64,000 nt of DNA from Streptomyces gelaticus (lineage in GTDB: Bacteria; Actinomycetota; Actinomycetes; Streptomycetales; Streptomycetaceae), in assembly GCF_014649535.1 (NCBI RefSeq), contig NZ_BMTF01000004.1, positions 112,397 through 176,396 of the forward strand, written 5' to 3'. This document shows positions 8,110 to 16,493 of the stretch, in pieces; the stretch's first letter is position 1; each line of letters begins with the position of its first letter. The translations under genes and the position numbers were made by a program. Below the pieces are notes generated by a model. The model made no database searches and was not told where the DNA came from. It saw only the letters and a program-made list of their open reading frames with translations.

Positions 8110-8589
8110 ATGACCACCGAGGGCTTCACCACATGTCTGTGGTTCGACGGGCAGGCCGAGGAGGCGGCTGAGTACTACGTCTCGGTCTTCAAGAACTCGC
8201 GCCTCGGCAGGGTCGGCCGCTACAGCGAGGCGGGTCCGGGACCCGCCGGGTCGGTGATGACGGTCGAGTTCGAGCTCAACGGCCAGAGGTTCGTCGGGGT
8301 GAACGGCGGGCCGGAGTTCACCTTCAACGAGGCCGTCTCGTTCCAGATCGGCTGCGCGGACCAGACCGAGGTGGACTACTACTGGAGCAGCCTCACCGAC
8401 GGCGGCGAAGAGGGGCCCTGCGGCTGGCTGAAGGACCGGTACGGCGTCTCCTGGCAGGTCGTGCCCGAGGGGCTGACCGAGCTGCTCCTCGACCCGGACG
8501 GGACGAAGGCCGCAAGGACGACCTCGGCGATGATGACCATGAAGAAGCTGGACATCGCCGCGCTGCGGAAGGCGCACGACGAGGGCTGA
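8110..8589 (+). CDS. VOC family protein (PhnB-like)
   Basis: The 159-residue vicinal-oxygen-chelate fold protein belongs to the PhnB/3-demethylubiquinone-methyltransferase-like branch. It opens FTTCLWFDGQAEEAAEYYVS and contains EFELNGQRFVGVNGGPEF and DRYGVSWQVVPEGL, the two beta-alpha-beta units expected. Such proteins are usually single-domain dimers of unknown reaction. ATG after GGGGAGA. A 20-bp perfect inverted repeat begins 40 bases past the stop and may act as its terminator. Confidence 0.88.
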   Translation: MTTEGFTTCLWFDGQAEEAAEYYVSVFKNSRLGRVGRYSEAGPGPAGSVMTVEFELNGQRFVGVNGGPEFTFNEAVSFQIGCADQTEVDYYWSSLTDGGEEGPCGWLKDRYGVSWQVVPEGLTELLLDPDGTKAARTTSAMMTMKKLDIAALRKAHDEG

Positions 8590-8629
8590 GCCGCGCGGAC
8601 GCGTGGGCACTTGGACGCGCGAACGTACG

Positions 8630-8698
8630 GGCGCGCAGATGCCGGAGGGCGGACCCGACGGGAGTCGGTGGATCCGTACCCTCCGGCATCTGCGCGCC
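8630..8698. repeat. 20-bp perfect inverted repeat with 29-bp spacer
   Basis: Arms 8630-8649 and 8679-8698 are exact reverse complements over 20 bases. The spacer can itself fold (CGGA/TCCG and GAC/GTC). The arm length is greater than most intrinsic terminators in this window, and no T tract follows. It may terminate the VOC gene or be a relic of a small mobile palindromic element beside the decayed transporter. Confidence 0.75.
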
Positions 8699-8699
8699 G

Positions 8700-9062
8700 G
8701 GGCCCGGCGGCCCCTGCCCGTCGTCACCCTCGCGCGCCGCGGGGCGAGGAAGGTACCCGCGAGCAGCGCGCCGGCCAGGACCAGTGCCGAGTTGACCAGG
8801 ATCGCGACCGAGACGCCCGAGAGGACGCCCTCGGGGCCGGTGTCGCCGAGGGCGGACATCCTGGCAGTGGCGACGGCGCTCATCACCAGGATGCCCATGG
8901 TGATGCCGACCTGCTGGTGACGTTCCGAGCGCCACCAGGGAGAGGGTGGCAACGGCCTGGACGGCCCCGCCGGTGACGATGGCCGTACGGCTCCTGAACC
9001 GGCCGACCGCTCGGCCGCCGAGGCCGCGGCAGCGGCGGCGCGGCCGAGCGCGTACGTCGGCT
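8700..9062 (-). pseudogene. Remnant of MFS transporter
   Basis: Two fragments in different frames read as the end of a major facilitator protein. Upstream (about 8935-9020) there is GRFRSRTAIVTGGAVQAVA. Downstream (about 8730-8925) there is VGITMGILVMSAVATARM followed by VSVAILVNSALVLAGALLAG, both membrane-like. They are joined only by a frameshift near 8925-8940, and neither half has a start, a stop in the right place or the rest of the protein. This is therefore a truncated and frameshifted pseudogene. Confidence 0.55.
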
Positions 9063-9127
9063 GAGGGCCGCCCGTCCGGTCAGCCCGGACGGGTGGGAGC
9101 GGAGGACGGGCGGGAGCGTAGGCCCCG

Positions 9128-9751
9128 TCAGCCCGCCGGGTGGGCGCGCAGGCGGGCCGCCCACGGGTGCCCGGCGCCCTCGGCCAGGGTGATGGTCTCG
9201 GTCAGCCAGGCGCGCTGGTCCGCGGTGAGGACCGGCAGCGCCTGCGCGAAGTCCTGCTCGTCCTTGGGGCGCGGGGACCCCGCCTTGTACAGGAGCTGCA
9301 CCTCGGGGCAGAGATACGGAACGCCGTCCCCGGAGACCCGGCCGAGCCGTTCGACCGGCAGGCGGATACGGGGGTCACGGCGGAACAGCCAGTCGCCGCC
9401 CTCCGCGTCGTCGAGCATGAGCTGGACGCGCCACGGCTCGTCCGGCCCCGGGCGGCACCAGATGTCGTGCACGTACGGCGGCAGGACCTCGCCGGGGAGC
9501 CAGCGGCGCAGCGTGCCGGGCGGGTCCGCGGCCCACCACTCCCAGTCCGCCAGGAGGAGCTGGGCGGCGAACTGGTCGCGGCGGAGCAGGAGTACGTCGA
9601 TGTCGCCGTGGTCCCGGAAGGCGTGGCCCACGGCGAACTCGACCGCGTATCCCCCGGCGATCCACCAGGGGGCACGCAAGGGTGCGAAGAGGCGGGCGGC
9701 CTCGTCCGGCGGGGGCGGGTCCCAGGGGCCCCACGGGGTTTCCGTACGCAT
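9128..9751 (-). CDS. Nucleotidyltransferase-fold protein (aminoglycoside adenylyltransferase-like)
   Basis: The 207-residue protein has the minimal nucleotidyltransferase pattern: WWIAGGYAVEFAVG, then FRDHGDIDVLLLRRDQ, where Gly and the D-x-D pair are the expected metal ligands. The remainder (VHDIWCRPGPDEPWRVQLML, YLCPEVQLLYKAG) matches aminoglycoside-nucleotidyltransferase-like proteins of actinobacteria that are mostly uncharacterised. Resistance should not be assumed. The ATG at 9749-9751 is preceded by GGAGAGG. Confidence 0.8.
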   Translation of the reverse strand: MRTETPWGPWDPPPPDEAARLFAPLRAPWWIAGGYAVEFAVGHAFRDHGDIDVLLLRRDQFAAQLLLADWEWWAADPPGTLRRWLPGEVLPPYVHDIWCRPGPDEPWRVQLMLDDAEGGDWLFRRDPRIRLPVERLGRVSGDGVPYLCPEVQLLYKAGSPRPKDEQDFAQALPVLTADQRAWLTETITLAEGAGHPWAARLRAHPAG

Positions 9752-9795
9752 GGCCGCAGGCCCCTCTCCCTCTCCGGAACCGCCCGCCGCGGGCG

Positions 9796-10722
9796 TCAGT
9801 CCGTCGTCAGCAGATGCCGGTAGCTGTCCGGATGGTCCCTCAGAAAGGCCGCCAGGCTCGTCGCCGGATGCCCGGTGAAGTCCGGCACCGCGTCCGAGAC
9901 CGCGGCCATCTCGCCGGCGGCGATGGCCTCGTACGACGTCACCCAGCCGGCCACCTCCCAGTCCTCGGCACCGTACTGCGCCCGGGAGGCGTAGGCCTCC
10001 TCCCGGGTCTCCGGCAGGTAGGTGATGGTCCGGCCGGTGACCCTGCTGAGCTCCTCGGCCGCCTCGGCGAGGGTGAACGCCTCCGGGCCCGTGAGGTCGT
10101 AGGTGAACCCGTCGTAGCGGGTGTCGTCGCTCTCGGTGTCGGCCAGCAGAACGGCGACCGCGACGTCCGCGATGTCGTCGTGCGCCACCGCCGCCACGCG
10201 GCCGTCGCCGGCCGGGCCGCGCAGTACGCCGTCGGCGCCGGTCATGGCCGGGATCCCGGCCAGGTACAGGCTGTCGCGCAGAAAGGTGTAGCGGACATCG
10301 GTGGCCCGGATGTGCGCCTCGGTGTGCCAGTGGTCCCGGGCGAAGGTGAACGTGGCGTCCGGCGCCGCGCCCAGGAAGGAGACGTACACGATGCGCTCGA
10401 CGCCCACGGCGACCGCCGCGTCCACGGCCGTCGTGTGCTCGCGCACCCGGTACGGGCTCTCGTGCGCCGAGACGAGGAACAGCGTGTGCGCCCCGGCCAG
10501 GGCGCGGCGCATGGCTTCCCCGTCGCCGTACCGGGCGGGCGGCGCGGCGACGGCGCCGGGCAGTTCGGGCAGCCGGGACGGATCGCGACCGAGGAGCCGC
10601 ACGGGCACGCCGGCGCGCGCCAGACGCCGCGCGACACGTCCGCCGACGGCTCCGCCCGCGCCGGTGACGGCGACGATGGGGGCGCTCGGGTTCTCCGGGC
10701 CGGTGGGGGGTGGGTTGTTCAT
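9796..10722 (-). CDS. NmrA-like NAD(P)-binding SDR protein
   Basis: The 308-residue atypical short-chain dehydrogenase has the NAD(P) loop VAVTGAGGAVGGRVARRL at about residues 16-33. IVYVSFLGAAPDATF replaces the usual YxxxK region, as in NmrA/quinone-oxidoreductase-type proteins, and the C-terminal part resembles azoreductase-like SDRs. Its ATG overlaps the stop of the upstream DUF952 gene (ATGA), so the two are coupled. Confidence 0.87.
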   Translation of the reverse strand: MNNPPPTGPENPSAPIVAVTGAGGAVGGRVARRLARAGVPVRLLGRDPSRLPELPGAVAAPPARYGDGEAMRRALAGAHTLFLVSAHESPYRVREHTTAVDAAVAVGVERIVYVSFLGAAPDATFTFARDHWHTEAHIRATDVRYTFLRDSLYLAGIPAMTGADGVLRGPAGDGRVAAVAHDDIADVAVAVLLADTESDDTRYDGFTYDLTGPEAFTLAEAAEELSRVTGRTITYLPETREEAYASRAQYGAEDWEVAGWVTSYEAIAAGEMAAVSDAVPDFTGHPATSLAAFLRDHPDSYRHLLTTD

Positions 10723-11078
10723 GCGGGGACGCCTTCCTCGCGCGGCCAGGGCCGCACCTCCACGACCGCGTCCACCGGGACGGGTCCGTAGATGTGCGGG
10801 AACTCCTCGCGGCCGGGCGCGACGGACTCGTACCGTACGGGCACGGGGAGCCGGCCGGGATCGATGACGAGGACCACGAGTTCCTGGTCCCCGGTCCCGG
10901 CCCCGCTCCCGGCGCCGTACAGCATCTCGGCCACGCCGGCGAGCTGGTGCGGCAGCGAGCAATGGATGAAGCCCTCTTCGTGCAGGGTGCGGCCGCGGGT
11001 GGACATCTCGTACGTCCCGATCCCGCGGGCCGCCTCCCACAGGGGGCCTTCGGTGAGGTGCAGCAGCAGTTCGGCCAT
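10719..11078 (-). CDS. DUF952 domain protein
   Basis: The 119-residue protein matches the DUF952 family: LLHLTEGPLWEAARG at the start, FIHCSLPHQLAGVAEMLY in the middle and FPHIYGPVPVDAVVEVRPW near the end. The fold is related to glutathione-S-transferase-unrelated small enzymes of unknown function. It is the first gene of a two-gene unit with the SDR protein. Confidence 0.85.
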   Translation of the reverse strand: MAELLLHLTEGPLWEAARGIGTYEMSTRGRTLHEEGFIHCSLPHQLAGVAEMLYGAGSGAGTGDQELVVLVIDPGRLPVPVRYESVAPGREEFPHIYGPVPVDAVVEVRPWPREEGVPA

Positions 11079-11087
11079 GGGCCCAAA

Positions 11088-11330
11088 CTAGCCGCGTCGA
11101 CGCGCCCTCCGGGCCATCAGCGTGGCCGCCGATCCGGCCACGAGCAGCGCGGCGGCGATTGCGCCGAGAACCCGTTCACCGCCGCGCGCACCTGTGTGCG
11201 GCGCGCGCACCCGGGACGGGGCTCGTCCGGCCCGTCGGGCTCGTGCGGCCAGATGTGGGACGGTGTGGGCTGCGGTCCCGCCCGGTGCGACCCCGATGCA
11301 CTCGTATACGTGGAGCCGGGGACGGGTACG
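11088..11330 (-). pseudogene. Possible remnant of sortase-anchored surface protein
   Basis: Just upstream of the TAG at 11088-11090, one minus-strand frame reads APHTGARGGERVLGAIAAAL followed by LVAGSAATLMARRARRRG. This is a sortase-like sorting signal: a xPxTG-type pentapeptide, one hydrophobic helix and an arginine tail. Upstream, the same frame stays open but has no convincing start, ribosome site or surface-protein body. It may be a decayed gene end or a very short anchored peptide (GTG at 11208-11210). Confidence 0.3.
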
Positions 11331-11393
11331 CCCGTGCGCGCGGGCACATGGCCGACGGGGCGTCAGCAGCCCCCGGACGCCACCCGTGCTGCA

Positions 11394-12431
11394 TCAGGCC
11401 GGGTCCGCCAGGAGTCCGGCCTCCGCACCCGGGGCCAGGCCGACCGCGGGCCGGTCCGGGCGCTGCGGGGCCTGTCCGCCCAGCTCCTCCAGCCACTTCC
11501 AGGTGTCGGCGACCGTCTCCTCGACCGGGCGGCAGCGCAGGCCGGCCGCGTACGCCTTGCTGACGTCACCGCAGTGCATGGTGTCGTACAGCTCGCCCGG
11601 CGGCAGCCAGACCGGCAGGTCGCTCCACGGCTCCACGCCCGCCGCGAGGATCTTCTCCGCGGGCGTCCAGCGCAGTTCCGCGTCGGAGCCGGTGACACGT
11701 ACACAGGCCTCCAGCAGTTGCCCCATGGTGGCGTGGCCCGGCCGACTGACCAGGTTGTACGGTCCGTGCAGACCGCTGCGGGCGGCGTCCAGCAGCCAGT
11801 CGGCGAGGTCGCGGGCGTCGATGTACTGAAGCTTCAGATCCGGTGTGCCCGGGGCCAGTACGGGTCCGCCCCGGGCGATCCGCAGCAGCCACCAGGGCAG
11901 TCTGCCGATGTTCTCCCAGGGGCCCAGGATCAGTCCCGCGCGGGCCAGGAGGGCCCGGTCACCGAAGGCGTCGAGCGCGGCCAGTTCGCCGCCGCGCTTG
12001 GCCAGGGGGTACGAGACGTCCCCGCCCGCGTCGGGCGAGGCACCGGCCACCAGCGGACCCTCCTCCGGCAGACCGGCCGGGGCCGGGTAGTCGTACACGG
12101 AGCGGCTGGAGACATAGGCGTACCGGGCGGCCCGGCCGGTCAGCAGGCGGGCCGCGTCCCGTACCGCCGAGGGGGCGCCGCTCCAGGTGTCGACCACCAG
12201 GTCCCAGGTGTACCCGTCGCCGGGTTCGTCGACCGTGCCGGCTGCGGGTCCCGGTCCGGTCAGGGCCGCGAGGCCGCCCTCGGCGGTGCGGTCGCCGAGG
12301 AGCTCCGTCACGCCCGGCGGGGGCGCGTGCCGGCCGCGGTGGAACACCGTGACGTCCCAGCCCCGCGCCAGCGCCGCCTCGGTGACGGCGCGCCCGACGA
12401 ATTCCGTACCACCCAGCATCAGAAGCCTCAT
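11394..12431 (-). CDS. NAD-dependent epimerase/dehydratase family protein
   Basis: The 345-residue extended SDR has the loop MLGGTEFVGRAVTEAAL at about residues 5-21, SSRSVYDYPAP around the active-site serine, and YPLAKRGGELAAL carrying the YxxxK motif in shifted form. LGPWENIGRLPWWLLRIARG and the C-terminal half resemble isoflavone-reductase/UDP-glucose-epimerase-like proteins. ATG at 12429-12431 without a strong ribosome site. It is 74 bases from, and on the same strand as, the LysR regulator gene. Confidence 0.87.
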   Translation of the reverse strand: MRLLMLGGTEFVGRAVTEAALARGWDVTVFHRGRHAPPPGVTELLGDRTAEGGLAALTGPGPAAGTVDEPGDGYTWDLVVDTWSGAPSAVRDAARLLTGRAARYAYVSSRSVYDYPAPAGLPEEGPLVAGASPDAGGDVSYPLAKRGGELAALDAFGDRALLARAGLILGPWENIGRLPWWLLRIARGGPVLAPGTPDLKLQYIDARDLADWLLDAARSGLHGPYNLVSRPGHATMGQLLEACVRVTGSDAELRWTPAEKILAAGVEPWSDLPVWLPPGELYDTMHCGDVSKAYAAGLRCRPVEETVADTWKWLEELGGQAPQRPDRPAVGLAPGAEAGLLADPA

Positions 12432-12505
12432 GGCACCGACTCTGCCCGCCGGGCGGCCGGGTGGGAACCGGTCCTCGCTCTCGGCGGAATCGGGAACCGG
12501 GCACT

Positions 12506-13459
12506 TCACGGGGTGCGGGCGAGCGGGCTGCGGTTGCGCAGCAGCCACTGGTGGTACCCGGCCGCGCGCCGGGCCGCCTCCCGGTAGGCCGCCTCCAGCT
12601 CCCCGTAGACCGTCGCCGTGTCGAGGCCCGGACGTGACACCAGCAGCAGCCGTACGGCGAGGGGGTCGTCGCGCAGCGGGCGGATCGCCATGTCGTCGCG
12701 GGGCCCGGAGGTGGGCTGGCAAGGGGCGACCGCCTCGCCGAGCACGATGAGGGAGGCGGCGGTGAGGTAGTCGCCGTGCAGGACGGTGGGCGCGAGACCG
12801 GCCTCGTCGAACACCCGGCGCAGCCCGTCCCATTCGCCGTCCACCGTGGGGTCGACCATCCACCGGTCGGCGGCCAGATCGGCGAGGTCGACGACGGGCC
12901 GGGCAGCGGCCGGGTGGTCCCTGGCCATGGAGATGAACTGCGGTTCACGGTCCAGGAGTACGCGCTGCTCCAGGCCCTCGGGGACGGTCAGCGGGCAGCC
13001 CTCGACCTCGTGCACGAAGGCGACGTCGAGCCCGCCCGCCCCGACGTCGCGGAGCAGTGCGCGGGCCGATACGTCGACCCGCAGCGAGATGTCGGTACCG
13101 GGGAGCCGGAGCCGCAGCCTGCGCAGCCATCCGCCGATGACCCGGCTCGCCGTGCAACCGATGCGCAGTCGGGGCCCGGAGGCCCGGACCGCTTCGGCCT
13201 CCGCCTTCGCGTCGCTGACCAGGGCGGTCATCCCGTCGACCAGGGGGCGGGCCCGGCTGAGCACGGCGCGGCCGAGCAACGTCGGCCGGCAGCCGGTCCG
13301 TTCGCGGCGGAACAGCTCGGCGCCCAGGGTGTTCTCGATCCGGCGCAGCTGGGTGGTCAGGGAGGGCTGGCTCACGCCCAGTCTGCGGGCGGCTTGGTGC
13401 AGGCTGCCCGTGTCCGCGATGGCGCACAGCGCCCTGAGGTGTCTCACCTCAAGCTCCAT
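12506..13459 (-). CDS. snpR: LysR-type regulator of snapalysin gene
   Basis: The 317-residue regulator has the LysR helix-turn-helix at residues 1-60 (VRHLRALCAIADTGSLHQAA, then VSQPSLTTQLRRIENTLG) and a periplasmic-binding-protein-like effector domain. The ATG at 13457-13459 gives the standard N-terminus (MELEVRHLRAL). It is divergent from the snapalysin gene 245 bases away, the arrangement known for SnpR/MprR activators of snpA in streptomycetes. A perfect palindrome with a T-N11-A core lies between them. Symbol by context. Confidence 0.88.
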   Translation of the reverse strand: MELEVRHLRALCAIADTGSLHQAARRLGVSQPSLTTQLRRIENTLGAELFRRERTGCRPTLLGRAVLSRARPLVDGMTALVSDAKAEAEAVRASGPRLRIGCTASRVIGGWLRRLRLRLPGTDISLRVDVSARALLRDVGAGGLDVAFVHEVEGCPLTVPEGLEQRVLLDREPQFISMARDHPAAARPVVDLADLAADRWMVDPTVDGEWDGLRRVFDEAGLAPTVLHGDYLTAASLIVLGEAVAPCQPTSGPRDDMAIRPLRDDPLAVRLLLVSRPGLDTATVYGELEAAYREAARRAAGYHQWLLRNRSPLARTP

Positions 13460-13569
13460 ACGATCGAGCGTAGGGCGGCGGGCGACGCTCGCACCAGACT
13501 CCCCAATCGCATCAAACCCCTTTAATTCACCTGGAGTTGGCGGACTCTTCGGCGACGGTACCGGGGCCT

Positions 13570-13590
13570 GCGATAGCCCGGTGCTATCGC
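13570..13590. promoter_or_regulatory. LysR-type operator (T-N11-A palindrome) before snpA
   Basis: GCGATAGC (13570-13577) and GCTATCGC (13583-13590) are perfect inverses around five bases. T13574 and A13586 are exactly 11 bases apart, the LysR consensus geometry. A TTGACA -35-like hexamer starts four bases downstream (13594-13599), pointing to snpA. The site probably binds SnpR and activates the protease gene. Confidence 0.75.
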
Positions 13591-13704
13591 CGGTTGACAT
13601 CATCCGCCACGCCTTCCGCTCCCCGACACTCTCTCCGTACCGCACCCGTCCGAGTCCGATCATCGGACGGGTTCATCGGACCGGTAACGGTAGGAGACCC
13701 CCCC

Positions 13705-14376
13705 ATGAGACACCCCAGGACCGTCATGTCGGCCGTGGTCGGCCTCGGCTTCGGCCTCGCGGCCGCGCTGGGCACGGCACCGGCGATCGCCTCCTCGGCC
13801 CCCGCCGCAGCACCCACCGCCTCGGACGCCCGCGCCGGCTACACCACCTACGCCGGGTCGCACGAGAACGCCGCCGCGAACAAGGCGTTCTTCGAGGCGG
13901 TCGCCAAGTCCGTGGCAAAGAAGCAGGCGGCGAACCCCGGCGCGCAGTCGGTCACCGTCGTCTACAGCGCCGCCAACGCGCCCAGCTTCCGCTCCCAGAT
14001 AGCCAGCAGCGCGCAGATCTGGAACAGCTCCGTCTCCAACGTCCGCCTGCAGGAGGGCTCGAACGCCGACTTCACCTACTACGAGGGCAATGACTCCAGG
14101 GGCTCGTACGCGAGCACCGACGGGCACGGCAACGGGTACATCTTCCTGGACTACGCGCAGAACCAGCAGTACAACTCGACCCGCGTCACCGCGCACGAGA
14201 CCGGGCACGTGCTCGGCCTTCCGGACCACTACTCCGGCCCGTGCAGCGAGCTGATGTCGGGCGGCGGCCCCGGCACTTCCTGCACCAACCCGTACCCCAA
14301 TGCGAACGAGCGCAGCCAGGTCAACTACCTGTGGCAGTTCGGCTTCGCGGCTTCCCTCGCGCGCAGCACCTCCTGA
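13705..14376 (+). CDS. snpA: Snapalysin-family secreted zinc metalloprotease
   Basis: This secreted protease of MEROPS family M7 has 223 residues with a Sec signal peptide ([20 protein letters not shown], cleavage near ASSA) and a short propeptide. The mature domain carries [17 protein letters not shown], in which the two His and the Asp bind zinc (HExxHxxGxxD). Two conserved cysteines follow ([17 protein letters not shown]). ATG follows TAGGAG. Snapalysins are among the smallest metalloproteases and are released to digest milk protein and other substrates. Confidence 0.96.
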   Translation: MRHPRTVMSAVVGLGFGLAAALGTAPAIASSAPAAAPTASDARAGYTTYAGSHENAAANKAFFEAVAKSVAKKQAANPGAQSVTVVYSAANAPSFRSQIASSAQIWNSSVSNVRLQEGSNADFTYYEGNDSRGSYASTDGHGNGYIFLDYAQNQQYNSTRVTAHETGHVLGLPDHYSGPCSELMSGGGPGTSCTNPYPNANERSQVNYLWQFGFAASLARSTS

Positions 14377-14405
14377 CCGTCCCGGTCCGGACACGTCGCG
14401 CCGGC

Positions 14406-14434
14406 GGGGCCACCTCGTAGGACGGGGTGGCCCC
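14406..14434. terminator. Terminator between convergent snpA and DUF6304 genes
   Basis: GGGGCCACC (14406-14414) pairs with GGTGGCCCC (14426-14434) around an 11-base loop, 30 bases beyond the snpA stop. A C-rich run follows. Confidence 0.75.
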
Positions 14435-14470
14435 CAGCGCGGCGGTCTCCTGCGCGCCGGGGCCGGGCGA

Positions 14471-15145
14471 TCAGGCGTGTTCCAGCGGGAAGGCGCCCCG
14501 GTGGCCGGTACCGGCTCCCTGCTCCGGGCGGGGCTCGTACTCGCGGCAGCTCCAGATCTCCTGGACGAACCCGGTGCGCCGGTCCCACAGGTCCCGGACA
14601 TCGCCCTCACCGGCCGCCCCTCGGTAGGCGTCCTTGGCACCCCGGAAACAGGCGAGGCCGCCGGAGAGTCCGCGGCCCGTGGCCGGGGCCGGGAAGTAGT
14701 CCGAGAAGGCACAGGCGATGCAGGTCTGTATGCGCACGCCGGGCGGCAGGGCGCGCTGGATCGTGGCGAGCGCGGACGCGAAGTCGCTCTCGGCGCGATG
14801 GGACGCGTAGGCCGCGCCCCCGAACTGCAACTCCAGGCCGAGGTGCGAATCGGGGCGGCGCAGCGACAACAGGCAGCTGAGCGTGGCCTGGTGGACGGCT
14901 CCGTCCCAGATGACCGGGAGCGGCAGGTCCCACTCCAGAACGCAGTCGCTCAGTGCGCCGTCCACCAGGGTGAACCGGTCGTCGGCCGGTGGCGTGCCGA
15001 CGGCCGGGGCGAGGCCGTCGAAGCTCGTGCCCTCGAAGTCGATGCCCCTTGTCCGGAGGCGTAGTTGCTGTCCGTCGGTGGTGAGGACGACGGCGTCGGA
15101 ACCCTGTCGGTCCCGGTACCACCCTGCCCATGACTCGTCTGTCAT
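14471..15145 (-). CDS. DUF6304-like hypothetical protein
   Basis: The 224-residue protein (MTDESWAGWYRDRQGSDAVV) is all-beta in appearance and ends with a segment rich in aromatics and cysteines (RIQTCIACAFSDYFPAP, WSCREYEP). It resembles a conserved Streptomyces family of unknown function. The ATG at 15143-15145 has no ribosome site. Instead it lies inside a 15-bp perfect inverted repeat, so either translation is leaderless or the start is occluded by RNA structure. No close partner gene. Confidence 0.7.
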   Translation of the reverse strand: MTDESWAGWYRDRQGSDAVVLTTDGQQLRLRTRGIDFEGTSFDGLAPAVGTPPADDRFTLVDGALSDCVLEWDLPLPVIWDGAVHQATLSCLLSLRRPDSHLGLELQFGGAAYASHRAESDFASALATIQRALPPGVRIQTCIACAFSDYFPAPATGRGLSGGLACFRGAKDAYRGAAGEGDVRDLWDRRTGFVQEIWSCREYEPRPEQGAGTGHRGAFPLEHA

Positions 15146-15176
15146 GGGCACGGACTGTAGCCCGTGCCCATGACAG
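15139..15176. repeat. 15-bp dyad covering start codon of DUF6304-like gene
   Basis: CTGTCATGGGCACGG (15139-15153) and its exact inverse (15162-15176) flank an eight-base spacer. The left arm contains the start codon of the minus-strand gene, and a third copy of CCCATGAC lies at 15127-15134. As RNA, the start codon would be paired in the stem; as DNA, it would be an operator overlapping the promoter. Confidence 0.7.
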
Positions 15177-15256
15177 TCGCCCGGTCGCCCTCCGTTTCCT
15201 CTCACGGGCCTTGTGACCTCGGCGGCTTGTTCCTGTTCTCCCCCTCCGCTCCGCGG

Positions 15257-16402
15257 TCAGTGCGTCCGGCGGGTGACGAACTCCGCCAGGGTCAGGAGGT
15301 CGCCCGCGCGGGCCGGATCGGGGACCGCCCGGGACAGATGGTGGACCGCGCGGGCCATCCGGTCCGCCGCGGCGATCTGCGCCCAGTCCCGGCCGCCGGC
15401 CCGGTCGACGGCGTCGGCGGCGCGGCTCACCTCGCCGGGTGTGTTCATCGATCCTTGGTACAGCGTGGCGAGTTCGGCCGCCGCCGGGGTGCCGGAGGTC
15501 AGCGCGGCGACGACGGGCAGGGACTTCTTGTGGGCGACGAGATCCGCCCCGACCGGCTTCCCGGTCCGCGCCGGGTCCCCCCAGATGCCGATCAGGTCGT
15601 CGATGAGCTGGAAGGCGAGGCCCGCTTCCCGGCCGAATCCGTCCATCGCGCCGACCGCCCGCTCCCCCGCCCCCGCGTACAGCGCTCCCAGCGCGCAGGC
15701 GCAGCCGAGCAGAGCACCGGTCTTGGCCGTGGCCATGGTCAGGCACTCGTCCAGCGTGACCTCGTCGGGGCCCCGGTCCTCGAAGGCGCAGTCGGCCTGC
15801 TGGCCCGCGCACAGCTCGATGACACAGCTCGACAGCCGTGCCGAGGCGCGGATCCCGGCCGGGGACGGGTCATCGGCGAGCAGCCGCTGGGCGAGGGCGA
15901 GCATGGCGTCGCCCGCGATGACCGCGTCGGGGATACCGAAGACGGCCCAGGCGGTGGCCCGGTGACGGCGCGTCCGGTCCTCGTCGATGACGTCGTCGTG
16001 CAGCAGGGTGAAGTTGTGAACCAGCTCCACGGCGACGGCGGCCCGTACCGCCTGTGCCTGGTCGCCGCCCAGCGCACGGGTGGCTGCGAGGACCAATGCG
16101 GGCCTGACCGCCTTTCCGGCCGGCCCGGAGGAGGGGCTGCCGTCGACCTCCTGCCAGCCGAAGTGGTACATCGCGACGCGGCGGATCGACCCGGGCAACG
16201 ATGCGACGGCGGCGCGCAGTCGGGGGTCGACCAGGGCCCGGGTCCGTTCCAGGAGGACCTCGGCCTCCCGGCCCTGTGTCGCGGCGGGGGCGGGCGGGCC
16301 GTCGGCGCCCTGCCCCACGGGGGCGGGCGGGGCACTGCCGGGCAGGGCGTCGTCGCCCGGGGCCCGGGGTGTGGGTGGTTGGGGTACGTGGTGGGTTTTC
16401 AC
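15257..16402 (-). CDS. Polyprenyl diphosphate synthase, likely encapsulin cargo
   Basis: The trans-prenyl chain-elongating enzyme condenses isopentenyl diphosphate onto allylic diphosphates. The first aspartate-rich motif is LLHDDVIDEDRTRRH and the second QLIDDLIGIWGD. K, R and H substrate residues are present (GKAVRPALVL). About the first 45 residues, before REAEVLLERTRAL, are Pro/Ala/Gly-rich and predicted disordered, unlike ordinary FPP/GGPP synthases. It directly follows the encapsulin shell gene, so the tail likely targets the enzyme into the shell. GTG at 16400-16402 has GGGAGGA eight bases upstream; an in-frame ATG at 16471 would add 23 residues of the same type. Chain length is unknown. 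Confidence 0.92.
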   Translation of the reverse strand: MKTHHVPQPPTPRAPGDDALPGSAPPAPVGQGADGPPAPAATQGREAEVLLERTRALVDPRLRAAVASLPGSIRRVAMYHFGWQEVDGSPSSGPAGKAVRPALVLAATRALGGDQAQAVRAAVAVELVHNFTLLHDDVIDEDRTRRHRATAWAVFGIPDAVIAGDAMLALAQRLLADDPSPAGIRASARLSSCVIELCAGQQADCAFEDRGPDEVTLDECLTMATAKTGALLGCACALGALYAGAGERAVGAMDGFGREAGLAFQLIDDLIGIWGDPARTGKPVGADLVAHKKSLPVVAALTSGTPAAAELATLYQGSMNTPGEVSRAADAVDRAGGRDWAQIAAADRMARAVHHLSRAVPDPARAGDLLTLAEFVTRRTH

Positions 16403-16493
16403 TGGGCCGTCCTCCCGAGGCCGCCCCGGGCACGGCTGCCCGGTGGCGGAGGTTGACGGGGACCCGGACATCGCCGTCCGGACCCCCGAGGGG

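Noticed and set aside
9128..9751. Aminoglycoside resistance gene
   Set aside because: Only the general nucleotidyltransferase pattern is seen; related actinobacterial proteins are mostly not resistance enzymes.
9128..11086. 652-codon minus-strand frame spanning three genes
   Set aside because: Only its last part (9128-9751) is a real gene; the rest is Arg/Gly-rich shadow of the SDR and DUF952 genes in other frames.
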